NCBI RefSeq assembly: GCF_003432075.1
Contig: NZ_QWBU01000002.1
Coordinates: forward strand, 434,001-498,000
From: Shinella sp. WSJ-2
GTDB taxonomy: Bacteria; Pseudomonadota; Alphaproteobacteria; Rhizobiales; Rhizobiaceae
Length of the DNA: 64,000 nt
Direction of reading: 5' to 3'
Shown here: positions 34,714 through 43,318 of the stretch, piece by piece
Position numbering within the stretch: the stretch's first letter is position 1
Layout of the letters: every line of letters begins with the position of its first letter
The notes under the pieces: generated by a model
Database searches by the model: none
What the model was told of the DNA's origin: nothing
The model's input: only the letters and a program-made list of their open reading frames with translations
Made by a program: the position numbers and the translations under genes

Positions 34714-36075
34714 ATGAGTGCCACGACGGTGAGCGAAAACGACGGGTCCGGTCCCTTCGAGGTGACGCACCGGCTGGTGCTGGCGATCGCTATTCCCATG
34801 ACGCTCGGCTTTCTCACGACGCCGCTGCTCGGCCTGACGGATACGGCGGTGGCCGGGCGGCTCGGATCGGCGGATGCGCTGGCCGGCATGGCCGTCGCCG
34901 CCGTCATTTTCGATCTCCTGCTCGGCAGCTTCAATTTCCTGCGCGCCTCGACGACGGGACTGGTGGCGCAGGCCTTCGGCCGCGGCGACCGGCGCGAGGA
35001 GCAGGCGATCTTCTGGCGCTCGCTGACCATCGCGCTCTGTTCGGGCCTGGTGTTGATGCTGCTCTCGCCGCTGTTGCTGTCCGCAGGGCTTTTCCTGATG
35101 GCGCCGACGCCGGAAGTGGCCGAGGTCGCCTCGACCTATTTCATGATCCGCGTGCTTTCCGCACCCATGGCGCTTGCCAATTATGCGCTGCTCGGCTTCG
35201 TGCTCGGGCGCGGGCAGGGCATGACGGGGCTCCTGCTGCAGGCGATCATCAACGGCATCAACATCGTTTTGTCGATCACATTCGGCCTCGGGCTCGGCTG
35301 GGGCATCGCCGGCATCGCCTGGGGCACGTTCACCGGCGAAACTGTCGGTACGCTGGCAGGGCTTGCCATCGTCGTCTCGCGCTTCGAACGCGCCGACCGT
35401 CCCTCGCGGGCGGAAATTTTTGCGCCGGCGCGGCTGAAGGCTCTGTTTTCGCTCAACCGCGATATCATGATCCGCACCTTCGTGCTGATCGGCGCCTTCG
35501 CCATCATGACCCGCATCGGCTCCTCCATGGGACCGCTGGCGCTGGCGGCCAATGCGGTTCTCATGAACATCTTCCTCGTCGCCGGTTATTATCTCGACGG
35601 CATCGCCAACGCGGCCGAACAGCTGGTGGGGCGCGCCTTCGGGGCGAATTTCCGGCCGGCCTTCGACAGAGCTGTCAAACTCACCTTCCTCTGGTCGCTC
35701 GGGCTTGGCGTCGTCACCACCTTGCTTTTCCTGATCTTTGGCGGCGATATCGTCGGCCTGCTGACGACCACGGAGAGCGTTCGGGCCGAGGCGGCGAAAT
35801 ACCTGCCCTGGGCGGCCCTGACGGCCATCACCGGGGCACTGGCGTTCCAGATGGATGGAGTCTTCATTGGCGCGACTTGGTCGAGCGCCATGCGCAACAT
35901 GATGCTGGCGGCTTTCGTCGGCTATCTCGCAGCGCTCGCCGTCTTCGTGCCGCTGTTCGGCAATCATGGCCTGTGGCTGGCGCTCAATCTCTTTTTGGCC
36001 TTCCGAGGGATTTTCCTGGCGCTGCGCCTGCCGGCGCTCGCCGGCCGGCAGTTTTCCCAGGCAAACCGGAACTGA
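34714..36075 (+). CDS. MATE family efflux transporter (DinF-like)
   Basis: 453-aa polytopic protein with twelve predicted helices in two MATE repeats. The N-terminal AIPMTLGFLTTPLLGLTDTAVAGRLGSAD matches the DinF/NorM branch, and the second half has GRQ-type helix ends (SLGLGVVTTLLFLIFGGDIVG). MATE proteins export cationic drugs or metabolites using Na+ or H+. The ATG is preceded by GGGGGAG. It belongs to the same rightward operon as the DUF6460, CAP and ABM genes. Confidence 0.92.
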   Translation: MSATTVSENDGSGPFEVTHRLVLAIAIPMTLGFLTTPLLGLTDTAVAGRLGSADALAGMAVAAVIFDLLLGSFNFLRASTTGLVAQAFGRGDRREEQAIFWRSLTIALCSGLVLMLLSPLLLSAGLFLMAPTPEVAEVASTYFMIRVLSAPMALANYALLGFVLGRGQGMTGLLLQAIINGINIVLSITFGLGLGWGIAGIAWGTFTGETVGTLAGLAIVVSRFERADRPSRAEIFAPARLKALFSLNRDIMIRTFVLIGAFAIMTRIGSSMGPLALAANAVLMNIFLVAGYYLDGIANAAEQLVGRAFGANFRPAFDRAVKLTFLWSLGLGVVTTLLFLIFGGDIVGLLTTTESVRAEAAKYLPWAALTAITGALAFQMDGVFIGATWSSAMRNMMLAAFVGYLAALAVFVPLFGNHGLWLALNLFLAFRGIFLALRLPALAGRQFSQANRN

Positions 36076-36097
36076 TCTCCGGCAAAGCAGCCGGCAT

Positions 36098-36295
36098 TCA
36101 AGCCGGCTGGATGCTTCCGAGGCTGAGACCCAGGAGATCGAGAGGATTTTCCGGCCGTTTCGACTTTTCGGCATCTTCCGCGTAGATATCGGCCCTGGCG
36201 CGCAGCCAGTGCGAATATTCGCGGCCCTCCGGCCGGCCTTCCTCTTCCCAGATCTCGTGCGCCCTTTTGCGGATCCGTTCGCTCTGATCGTCCAT
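36098..36295 (-). CDS. DUF2934 family protein
   Basis: 65-aa protein with the DUF2934 signature IRKRAHEIWEEEGRPEGREY and SHWLRARADI, a short helical unit found in many rhizobial proteins of unknown function. The remainder is acidic, with a Leu-rich C-terminus. It is convergent with the MATE gene, and a CAGCCGGC/GCCGGCTG hairpin (36088-36109) overlaps its 3' end. ATG 36295 has GGAAGGG upstream. Confidence 0.8.
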   Translation of the reverse strand: MDDQSERIRKRAHEIWEEEGRPEGREYSHWLRARADIYAEDAEKSKRPENPLDLLGLSLGSIQPA

Positions 36296-36444
36296 GGTGT
36301 CATCCCTTCCTGGCCTTTTGGCCGTTATCAGGCGGGATCGGTGCAGGCTACCGTCGATGCGAATCGGCTTTTGCCGAACACTCCACCCGCAAGAGCTAAA
36401 CCCTGCGGGAGGACTTTGGTTCCGCTATGACGCGGGCGTGGCGA

Positions 36445-37530
36445 TCAGAGGGCGCGATCGGCCCAATAGCTGGTGCGGGTGCCGCGCAGCGCGGAAATCG
36501 AGGCGAGCTGCTCCCGATCACAAATTCGCGAGAGGCCGCTGACGATCTCGCCCGGTAGCGTCGGGCCGGCATAGACCATGCAGGAATAGAGCTGCACGAG
36601 GTTGGCGCCGGCGCGGATTTTCTCCGCCGCCGTTTCCGCCGAGGAGACGCCGCCGACGCCGATGATCGGCAGGGCCTCGCCGACGCGCTTGCGCATCTTG
36701 GCCAGCACCACGGTCGATTTCTCGAAGAGCGGTTTTCCCGAGAGACCGCCGGCCTCGCCTGCATGGGCGACGTTGCGCAGGCCGGCACGCGACAGGGTCG
36801 TGTTGGAGACGATCAGGCCATCGAGCGGGTGGGCGAGCGCCACTTCGGCGATGTCGTCGAGGCCTTCCTCGGTGAGATCGGGTGCGATCTTCAGGAAGAC
36901 CGGCACCTGGCGGCCGCTGCGTGTCGCTTCCTCGGCGCGGGCGGAAAGCACGGCGGAGAGCAGCGCATGCAGGCTTTCCTTCGCCTGGAGATCACGCAGG
37001 CCCGGCGTGTTGGGTGAGGAAATGTTGGCGGTGAAGTAGCGCGCGACATCGTAGAAGGTGCGGATGCCCGCGACATAGTCGGCGATGCGGTCTTCGCTGT
37101 CCTTGTTGGCACCGATATTGACGCCGATCAGCGCATCGCGCCGGCAGGCCTTCAGCCGTTCCAGCGCGGCGGCATGGCCTTCATTGTTGAAGCCGAGGCG
37201 GTTGATGACGGCATCGTCCTCGACAAGGCGGAAGATGCGCGGTTTCGGATTGCCGTCCTGCGGGCGCGGCGTCACGGTGCCGATCTCGGTGAAGCCGAAG
37301 CCGAGGCGCAGCAGCGCTTCCGGCACCTCGGCATTCTTGTCGTAGCCGGCGGCGAGGCCGATCGGGTTGGGGAAGGTCAGGCCGGCGATGGTCTGGGTTA
37401 GCCGCGGATCGGCCTTGGCGGGGCAGGCGGGCACGAGGCCGGTCTTCAGCGCGGTGATGGACAGGCCATGCGCGGTTTCCGGATCGAAGAGGAAGAGGCC
37501 CTTGCGGCCAAGCGTCGAAAGCAGGGACAT
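36445..37530 (-). CDS. pyrD: dihydroorotate dehydrogenase (quinone)
   Basis: 361-aa class 2 dihydroorotate dehydrogenase, which passes electrons to ubiquinone at the inner membrane in pyrimidine biosynthesis. Diagnostic segments are LAAGYDKNAEVPEAL, FTEIGTVTPRPQDGNPKPR, NRLGFNNEG, GVNIGANKDS, and the catalytic serine in ANISSPNTPGLR. The C-terminus has PIIGVGGVSSAETAAEKIRAGANLVQLYSCMVYAGP. The N-terminal amphipathic membrane-binding helix (LLSTLGRKGLFLFDPETAHG) is present. Its ATG overlaps the upstream DUF952 stop by one base (TGATG), so translation is coupled. Confidence 0.95.
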   Translation of the reverse strand: MSLLSTLGRKGLFLFDPETAHGLSITALKTGLVPACPAKADPRLTQTIAGLTFPNPIGLAAGYDKNAEVPEALLRLGFGFTEIGTVTPRPQDGNPKPRIFRLVEDDAVINRLGFNNEGHAAALERLKACRRDALIGVNIGANKDSEDRIADYVAGIRTFYDVARYFTANISSPNTPGLRDLQAKESLHALLSAVLSARAEEATRSGRQVPVFLKIAPDLTEEGLDDIAEVALAHPLDGLIVSNTTLSRAGLRNVAHAGEAGGLSGKPLFEKSTVVLAKMRKRVGEALPIIGVGGVSSAETAAEKIRAGANLVQLYSCMVYAGPTLPGEIVSGLSRICDREQLASISALRGTRTSYWADRAL

Positions 37531-37874
37531 CACAGCATCTCCGGAAACTGGTGGGCACCGTCGGCGCCGAGCGGCAGGGGTTTTTCCCAGAGCAGGGCGG
37601 ATAGCGGCAGGGCGGCATAGAGGTGGGGGAAGAGATCGCCGCCGCGCGACGGCTCGAAGACCAGCTTGTCGCCGAGCGCATCGCCATCCACGGCGACGAG
37701 CAGCAGGTCCGTCTGGCCGGCGAAATGGCGGGCGGCGGTTTCCTTTGCCTGCGGGGCGGTGGAGAAATGGATATAGCCATCGGTCAGGTCGATGGCGGCG
37801 CCTTCGAAAATCCCCGCTGCCTTGGCATTTTGCCACAGACTTGCCGGAACGATCTTATAGATTGTTTTGGCCAT
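37530..37874 (-). CDS. DUF952 family protein
   Basis: 114-aa cytoplasmic protein of the DUF952 family: IYKIVPASLWQNAKAAGIFEG, DLTDGYIHFSTAPQAKETAARHF, LLLVAVDGDALGDKLVFEPSRGG, FPHLYAALPL. This is a small alpha/beta protein distantly like ADP-ribosyltransferase folds; function is not established. It is nearly always the first gene of a pyrD operon in rhizobia, and here the two are translationally coupled (TGATG). Confidence 0.85.
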   Translation of the reverse strand: MAKTIYKIVPASLWQNAKAAGIFEGAAIDLTDGYIHFSTAPQAKETAARHFAGQTDLLLVAVDGDALGDKLVFEPSRGGDLFPHLYAALPLSALLWEKPLPLGADGAHQFPEML

Positions 37875-37981
37875 CGCGTCCGTTTCTCCCTTGCCTGCCG
37901 TCTTTACGGTAGCGCTTGCCGGAAAGAACGGCAGATGTCCACCGGTGAAAGCCCCGGAAACCGGCTCTTGGAGGATTTTGC

Positions 37982-38410
37982 ATGCGAATCTCTGCCCTGC
38001 CCCTGACCTTCGCCGCCCTCATCCTCGCCGGCTCCGCCCATGCGGACGGCGAGGGCCGCTACCGCATGGAAAAGACCGATACCGGTTTCATCCGTCTCGA
38101 CACCGCCTCGGGCGATATCTCGCTCTGCCGCGAGCAGAACGGCCAGATCGTCTGCCGCATGGCGGCCGACGAGCGCGCGGCCTTCGAGAAGGAGCTCGAT
38201 CTCCTCACCAAGCGCGTTGAAGCGCTGGAAAAGGGCGGCACAACTGCGCTGACGGATGCAAAACCGTCGCTGCCGACGGATGAAGAGATTGACCGGACCA
38301 TGACCGTCATGGAAAAGATGATGCAGAGGTTCATGGGCATCGTGAAAAACCTCGAGGACGGAGAGGAGAAAGCCGTTCCCGAGAAAGGCGCGGACCCGCA
38401 GAAGACCTGA
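37982..38410 (+). CDS. periplasmic protein of unknown function
   Basis: 142-aa exported protein. The signal peptide (LPLTFAALILAGSAHA) is followed by GRYRMEKTDTGFIRLDTASG, which resembles a small beta domain conserved in alphaproteobacteria, with two cysteines (SLCREQ and IVCRM). It continues with an alpha-helical coiled part (AFEKELDLLTKRVEALEKG) and a Met-rich helix (TMTVMEKMMQRFMGIVKNL). The family has no firm function that I know. It lies between divergent and co-directional genes with no operon partner. Confidence 0.7.
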   Translation: MRISALPLTFAALILAGSAHADGEGRYRMEKTDTGFIRLDTASGDISLCREQNGQIVCRMAADERAAFEKELDLLTKRVEALEKGGTTALTDAKPSLPTDEEIDRTMTVMEKMMQRFMGIVKNLEDGEEKAVPEKGADPQKT

Positions 38411-38485
38411 CGGAGAGCCTGCGCCCGCGCCGCCTCCGTCGTCAGGTCCCATACTCTTGGGCCATTTACTCTTGGGAGGGAGCGC

Positions 38486-39139
38486 ATGGCATCGGCACTC
38501 ACGATCATCATCGCGGACGACCATCCGCTGTTTCGCGGCGCCTTGAAACAGGCGCTGACGGGCATGGAGGGCAATCCCGATATCGTCGAGGCCGGCGATT
38601 TCGAGGCGGCGCGCAAGGCCGCCGAGACCAACCCCAATGCCGACCTGCTGCTGCTCGATCTCGCCATGCCGGGCGTCAGCGGCCTCTCGGGCCTCATCTC
38701 GTTGCGCGCCGAATTCCAGAGCCTGCCGGTCGTCATCGTCTCGGCGAGCGACGATCCCGTCACCATCCGCCGTGCGCTCGATCTCGGCGCCTCCGGCTTC
38801 ATCTCCAAATCGGCGTCCATCGAAGATATTCGTGAAGGCATCGCTTCGGTGCTGGCCGGCAATATTTACACACCCGGCGGCTATGTGCGGGGGCCCGAAC
38901 AGGACGGCGAGGTGGCCGATCTCATCGCACGGCTGCGCACGCTGACGCCGCAGCAGTCCCGCGTGCTCGCCATGCTGGCCGAAGGTCTGCTCAACAAGCA
39001 GATCGCCTACGAACTCGGCGTCTCCGAGGCGACCATCAAGGCGCATGTCTCGGCAATCCTGCTAAAACTCAATGTCGATAGCCGCACCCAGGCGGTCATC
39101 CAGCTCGGCAAGATCGGCGCCGCTCAGGCGGCGGCCTGA
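38486..39139 (+). CDS. LuxR-type response regulator (CrbR/ErdR-like)
   Basis: 217-aa NarL/FixJ-type regulator. The receiver has acidic residues in IIADDHPLFRGAL, the phosphorylation site Asp58 in LLLDLAMPGVSGL, and a switch serine in VIVSASDD. The C-terminal HTH is LTPQQSRVLAMLAEGLLNKQ and ATIKAHVSAILLKLN, with GxSEATIKAH. It resembles CrbR/ErdR/AgmR regulators that pair with SLC5-type sensor kinases and activate acetyl-CoA synthetase and acetate or ethanol utilisation. Such a kinase is encoded convergently next door. ATG 38486 has GGGAGGG just before it; a 15-bp direct repeat with TACTCTTGGG lies directly upstream. Confidence 0.87.
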   Translation: MASALTIIIADDHPLFRGALKQALTGMEGNPDIVEAGDFEAARKAAETNPNADLLLLDLAMPGVSGLSGLISLRAEFQSLPVVIVSASDDPVTIRRALDLGASGFISKSASIEDIREGIASVLAGNIYTPGGYVRGPEQDGEVADLIARLRTLTPQQSRVLAMLAEGLLNKQIAYELGVSEATIKAHVSAILLKLNVDSRTQAVIQLGKIGAAQAAA

Positions 39140-39141
39140 TC

Positions 39142-42100
39142 TTACTCCGCCGCCTCCCGCTGCAACGCTGAAAACTGCGTCAGCCAGGCGCGCATGGAGG
39201 CGGGGCGCACCGGTTTGTTCTGCACGAGGATATTGTCTCGGTCGGCTTCTGCGCGCACCTCCGGTGTGCGGTCGGCGGTGACGAGGAGGGCGGGGACCTC
39301 GCGGGCAAGCGCGGTGCGGAGTCTTGCGATGGCCGCAATGCCGGTGCCGTCGTCGAGATGGTAGTCGGCGATCACGGCATCGACGGCAGGCGGACCGGCG
39401 GCGACCAATGCTTCGACGGCCGCGACGGATTCGGCGAGCGTCACCGTGCAACCCCAGCCGGACAGCAGAAGGCGCATGCCGTCGAGGATTTTCGGTTCAT
39501 TGTCGATGCACAGCACGCGCAGACCCTTCAGCGGCTCGTCGCTGACGGGCACCGCGGCCGGCTTGTCGGCAATGTGGCGGCTGGCAGCGGCATCGACCGG
39601 CACGCGCACCTTGAAGCTGGTGCCGCGGCCGGGCGTCGATTGCAGCTCGACGGGATGGGACAGCACGCGCGAGATGCGGTCGACGATGGAGAGGCCGAGG
39701 CCGAGGCCGGGCGCGGTGCGCGCCCCCTCGTCGAGCCGGGCGAACTCCTTGAAGACCGTGCGGAACTTCGAGGCGGGAATGCCGATGCCGGAATCGAGCA
39801 CCTGGATGACGGCGTGCCCGCCCTTGCGGCGCACACCGACCAGCACCTTGCCGGACTGGGTGTATTTGATGGCGTTCGACACGAGGTTCTGTACGACGCG
39901 GCGCAGAAGGTTGGGGTCGGTGCGGATAGCGAGCGAACTGGAAAGCACGGTCAGCTTGAGGTTCTTCGCCCGCGCCATCGGCGCGAAGTCGGTCTCGATG
40001 CGCTTCAGCAGGTCCTTCAGCGCCACCGTTTGCACGCGCGGCTTCATGGCACCCGTATCGAGACGGGAAATGTCGAGGACAGCGCCGAGGATCGCTTCCA
40101 CCGATTCCAGCGAGGAATCGATGTTGTGGATCATTTCGCGGTTCTCCGTTTCGCCGAGTCGTTCGACCAGTGAGGAGGAATAGAGACGGGCGGCATTGAG
40201 CGGCTGGAGAATGTCGTGGCCGGCGGCGGCGAAGAAACGGGTCTTGCCGATATTGGCCTCTTCGGCGGCGGCACGCGCTTCGGCAAGCTCGGTGTTGACG
40301 CGGGTCAGTTCGGCGGTGCGCTCGGCGACGCGGTGTTCCAGCGTTTCGTTGACCTGTTTCAGCGCGCGGTCGGCGGCCACACGGTCGGTGATGTCGGTAT
40401 AGGTCGAGACGAAACCCTTTTCCGGCATGGCATTGGTGCGCACTTCCACGATGCGCTCGCCGCCGGCCAAAACCAGCGCGAAGGGCTCGTCATAGGTCAT
40501 GGTGCGGGTGATGGTGGCCGCGCGCTCCTCCTCCGCGATATCGCCGCGCTCGGCGAGGATTTCCACGATGTCGGACAGCGGGAAACCGACCTGACCGACA
40601 TATTCCGGCAGGTCGAGCAACTGGCGGAAGCGACGGTTCCAGACGGTGAGGTTGCCGGCGCTGTCGAAGACGGCGATGCCCTGGTCCATCTGGCCGAGCG
40701 CCGTCTGCAGCATGTCCTGATTGTATTGCAGCGCCTCGCTGGCCTGGTCGAGCAGCCAGTCGGTGTCCGTCGGCGTGTCGTCGATGCGCTGAAGCACGAG
40801 GGAGAGCACGAGGCGGGCGGAGGAGGAGCCGATGGCGCTGCCGAGCAATTGTTCGGAAAAATGCACGATGGCCGCATCGGCCGGTGCATTGTCCTCCAGC
40901 CAGCGGCCGACCTGCCGCTCATAGGTGTGGAAGGAGCGCTGCATGCGCTCCTCGCCGAGATATTTGGCGATGGTGGTCTTGAGATCGCGCACGGTGACCT
41001 TCGTGCGGCGGCCGCGAAAGGCGCGTTCGAGGCGGGGTTTCGAGCGGATGAAGGTGCCGGCCTGCAGGCGCTCCAGCGAGGTCGGGTTGCGCGTCAGAGA
41101 GCCGATGACATAGGCGCCGATATTGACCATCATCGCGACGAGCGTGGCGTTGACCAGCGGATCGGCATTCGCGCCGGTGAAGATGGTGGAGCCGGGGAAG
41201 AGGAAGCCGAGAATGGTTTCGGCGACATAGGCATTGTCGGCCACCCCGATGCTCGGCAGGAACAGCAGATAGGCCCAGACGACGAGGCCGCAGATCATGC
41301 CGGCCATGGCGCCGCGCGCATTGGCATTGCGCCAGAACAGGCCGCCAAGCATGGTCGGTGCGACCTGGGCGACGGCGGCAAAGGCGAGCAGGCCCATCGA
41401 GGCGAGGCCGGCATTGGCGGTGGCGGCGCGGTAATAGGCGTATCCCAGCAGCAGCACGAAGAAGATCGCCAGCCGCCGGATGATGAGCAGCATGCGCGAC
41501 AGGTCGTCCTGCTGCTCCACGCCGCCGATGAGGTTTCGCCGGAGCACGACGGGAATGACGATGTCGTTCGACACCATGATGGAGAGCGCGACCGAGGCAA
41601 CGATGACCATGGCGGTGGCTGCGGAAAAGCCGCCGACGAAGGCGATCAGGGTCAGCATCGGCTGGTCTAGCGAAAAGGGCAAGGTCAGCACATAGAGATC
41701 GCCGTCGCCGGTGCCGTTGAAGGTCATGACGCCGCCGATGGCGACCGGCAGCACGAAGATGTTGATGGCGACGAGATAAAGCGGAAAGAGGATGCCGGCG
41801 GTGCGCAATTCGCCGGCCGTGCGGTTCTCGACGACCGTCACATGGAACTGGCGCGGCAGCATGATGATGGCGAAGGCGGAGAGCACGATAAGCAGGATCC
41901 AGCGCGCCATCGGCGTCTCATAGGTCAGCGCCTGCATGACGCGCTCGTTCTGCGCGGCCTGCCGCCAGAGATCGCCCGGCCCGTCGAACATCACATAGAG
42001 CACGTAGAGGCCGACGGAGGCGATGGCGATGAGCTTTACCAGCGATTCCATCGAAATCGCCAGAATGAGGCCGTCCTGGTGTTCCGTCGCATCCGTGTGG

Positions 42101-42642
42101 CGGGTGCCGAAGACGATGGCGAAGCAGGCGAGGAAGAGCGTGACGACCAGCGGCAGGTCGACAAGCCCGCCGGAGGCGGCGATGCCGAAGCCGGTCGTAT
42201 CGACCATGGCCGAGACCGAACTCGACACGGCTTTCAGCTGGAGCGCGATATAGGGGATGTAGCCGATCAGCGAGATGAGCGCGACAACGGCGGCGACGCC
42301 GGGGTTCTTGCCGTAGCGGGCGGCGACGAAATCGGCAATCGACGTCAGGCGTTCGGATTTGGCCAGCGTCACGATGCGGCGGATCAGCGGCATGCCGAGC
42401 GTGAACATCAGGATCGGGCCGATATAGATGCCGGCGAATTCGAGGCCGTGGGTCGTCGCGAGGCCGACGCCGCCGAAATAGGTCCAGGAGGTGCAGTAGA
42501 TCGCAAGGCTCAGTGCATAGACGAGCGGGCGGCCCTTCGAGACGCGCTCGGACCGCTTGGCCTTGCGGTCGCCGTAGCTCGCGACCGCGAAGAGCAGCAG
42601 GAGATAGGCGAGCGCGAGCGCGAATATCAGCGAGCCCGGCAT
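39142..42642 (-). CDS. SLC5 symporter-type hybrid sensor kinase (CrbS/MxtR-like)
   Basis: 1166-aa hybrid kinase. The first ~490 residues form a sodium:solute-symporter-like (SLC5) membrane domain with about thirteen helices, followed by a PAS-like domain (around 620-740) that includes DQGIAVFDSAGNLTVWNRRF. A coiled coil leads to HisKA with the phosphorylated histidine in AAAGHDILQPLNAARL (about 805), an ATPase domain (VQNLVSNAIKYT, DSGIGIPASKF, GLGLGLSIV) and a C-terminal receiver (CIDNEPKILDGM; Asp in VIADYHLDDGTG). This is the CrbS/MxtR plan: a transporter-sensor that detects carbon flux such as acetate. It is convergent with the LuxR regulator, two bases apart. ATG 42642 has a strong GGAGGA; an upstream ATG at 42687 lacks one. 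Confidence 0.92.
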   Translation of the reverse strand: MPGSLIFALALAYLLLLFAVASYGDRKAKRSERVSKGRPLVYALSLAIYCTSWTYFGGVGLATTHGLEFAGIYIGPILMFTLGMPLIRRIVTLAKSERLTSIADFVAARYGKNPGVAAVVALISLIGYIPYIALQLKAVSSSVSAMVDTTGFGIAASGGLVDLPLVVTLFLACFAIVFGTRHTDATEHQDGLILAISMESLVKLIAIASVGLYVLYVMFDGPGDLWRQAAQNERVMQALTYETPMARWILLIVLSAFAIIMLPRQFHVTVVENRTAGELRTAGILFPLYLVAINIFVLPVAIGGVMTFNGTGDGDLYVLTLPFSLDQPMLTLIAFVGGFSAATAMVIVASVALSIMVSNDIVIPVVLRRNLIGGVEQQDDLSRMLLIIRRLAIFFVLLLGYAYYRAATANAGLASMGLLAFAAVAQVAPTMLGGLFWRNANARGAMAGMICGLVVWAYLLFLPSIGVADNAYVAETILGFLFPGSTIFTGANADPLVNATLVAMMVNIGAYVIGSLTRNPTSLERLQAGTFIRSKPRLERAFRGRRTKVTVRDLKTTIAKYLGEERMQRSFHTYERQVGRWLEDNAPADAAIVHFSEQLLGSAIGSSSARLVLSLVLQRIDDTPTDTDWLLDQASEALQYNQDMLQTALGQMDQGIAVFDSAGNLTVWNRRFRQLLDLPEYVGQVGFPLSDIVEILAERGDIAEEERAATITRTMTYDEPFALVLAGGERIVEVRTNAMPEKGFVSTYTDITDRVAADRALKQVNETLEHRVAERTAELTRVNTELAEARAAAEEANIGKTRFFAAAGHDILQPLNAARLYSSSLVERLGETENREMIHNIDSSLESVEAILGAVLDISRLDTGAMKPRVQTVALKDLLKRIETDFAPMARAKNLKLTVLSSSLAIRTDPNLLRRVVQNLVSNAIKYTQSGKVLVGVRRKGGHAVIQVLDSGIGIPASKFRTVFKEFARLDEGARTAPGLGLGLSIVDRISRVLSHPVELQSTPGRGTSFKVRVPVDAAASRHIADKPAAVPVSDEPLKGLRVLCIDNEPKILDGMRLLLSGWGCTVTLAESVAAVEALVAAGPPAVDAVIADYHLDDGTGIAAIARLRTALAREVPALLVTADRTPEVRAEADRDNILVQNKPVRPASMRAWLTQFSALQREAAE

Positions 42643-42827
42643 GCTTCCTCCCGCAGTCCATCGGCCTTTGCAGGCAGAATAGGCCAAAGCGGGCGCGAAG
42701 GAAATTGCATCGAAGGTCTGAGATGGAAAGACGTCGCGGATAAACCTCTCAATATTGATGGATCGCAGTTTCCTCCCACGAAAAACTGCACTACTTTGCT
42801 TTTGCGTCGCAGCAAAAGGAGAGGCTT

Positions 42828-43268
42828 ATGCTCAACGAGTTCAAGGCGTTCATCGCCCGCGGCAATGTCATGGACCTTGCGGTGGGTGTTATCATCGGTG
42901 CAGCCTTCAACAAGATCGTCGAATCCATCGTCAACGACCTTGTCATGCCGATCGTCGGTGCGCTGACCGGGGGCGGTTTCGACTTTTCCAACTACTTCAT
43001 CGCGCTGTCGAGCAATGTGACGGCGACGTCGCTGGCTGCCGCCCGTGAACAGGGCGCCGTCTTCGCCTACGGCAATTTCATCACCGTTCTCATCAACTTC
43101 CTCATCCTCGCGTGGATCATCTTCCTGATGATCAAGGGCGTGAACCGCATGCGCGCATCGCTGGAGAAGGAAAAGGAAGCCGGTGCCGCCGAGCCCGCAC
43201 CGCCGCCGGAGGATGTCCAGCTGCTGACGGAAATCCGCGACCTCCTGAAGAGCCGCCCGGCCGCCTGA
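42828..43268 (+). CDS. mscL: large-conductance mechanosensitive channel MscL
   Basis: 146-aa pentameric channel that opens under osmotic down-shock. The N-terminal [20 protein letters not shown] is diagnostic, as is the pore helix [24 protein letters not shown]. The second transmembrane helix is [19 protein letters not shown] and the C-terminal helix ends with [14 protein letters not shown]. Length is normal for MscL (130-150). It is monocistronic and followed by a strong terminator. Confidence 0.96.
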   Translation: MLNEFKAFIARGNVMDLAVGVIIGAAFNKIVESIVNDLVMPIVGALTGGGFDFSNYFIALSSNVTATSLAAAREQGAVFAYGNFITVLINFLILAWIIFLMIKGVNRMRASLEKEKEAGAAEPAPPPEDVQLLTEIRDLLKSRPAA

Positions 43269-43292
43269 GGCTCGTGAGCCACGATTTTCAAG

Positions 43293-43318
43293 AAAGGCCC
43301 GGTTTCCGCCGGGCCTTT
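43293..43318 (+). terminator. Rho-independent terminator of mscL (bidirectional)
   Basis: AAAGGCCCGG / CCGGGCCTTT, a ten-base perfect stem with loop TTTCCG, followed by TT on the + strand and by TCTTG on the minus strand. The right arm ends exactly at the stop codon of the opposing gene (43318-43320), so it serves both transcripts. Confidence 0.85.
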
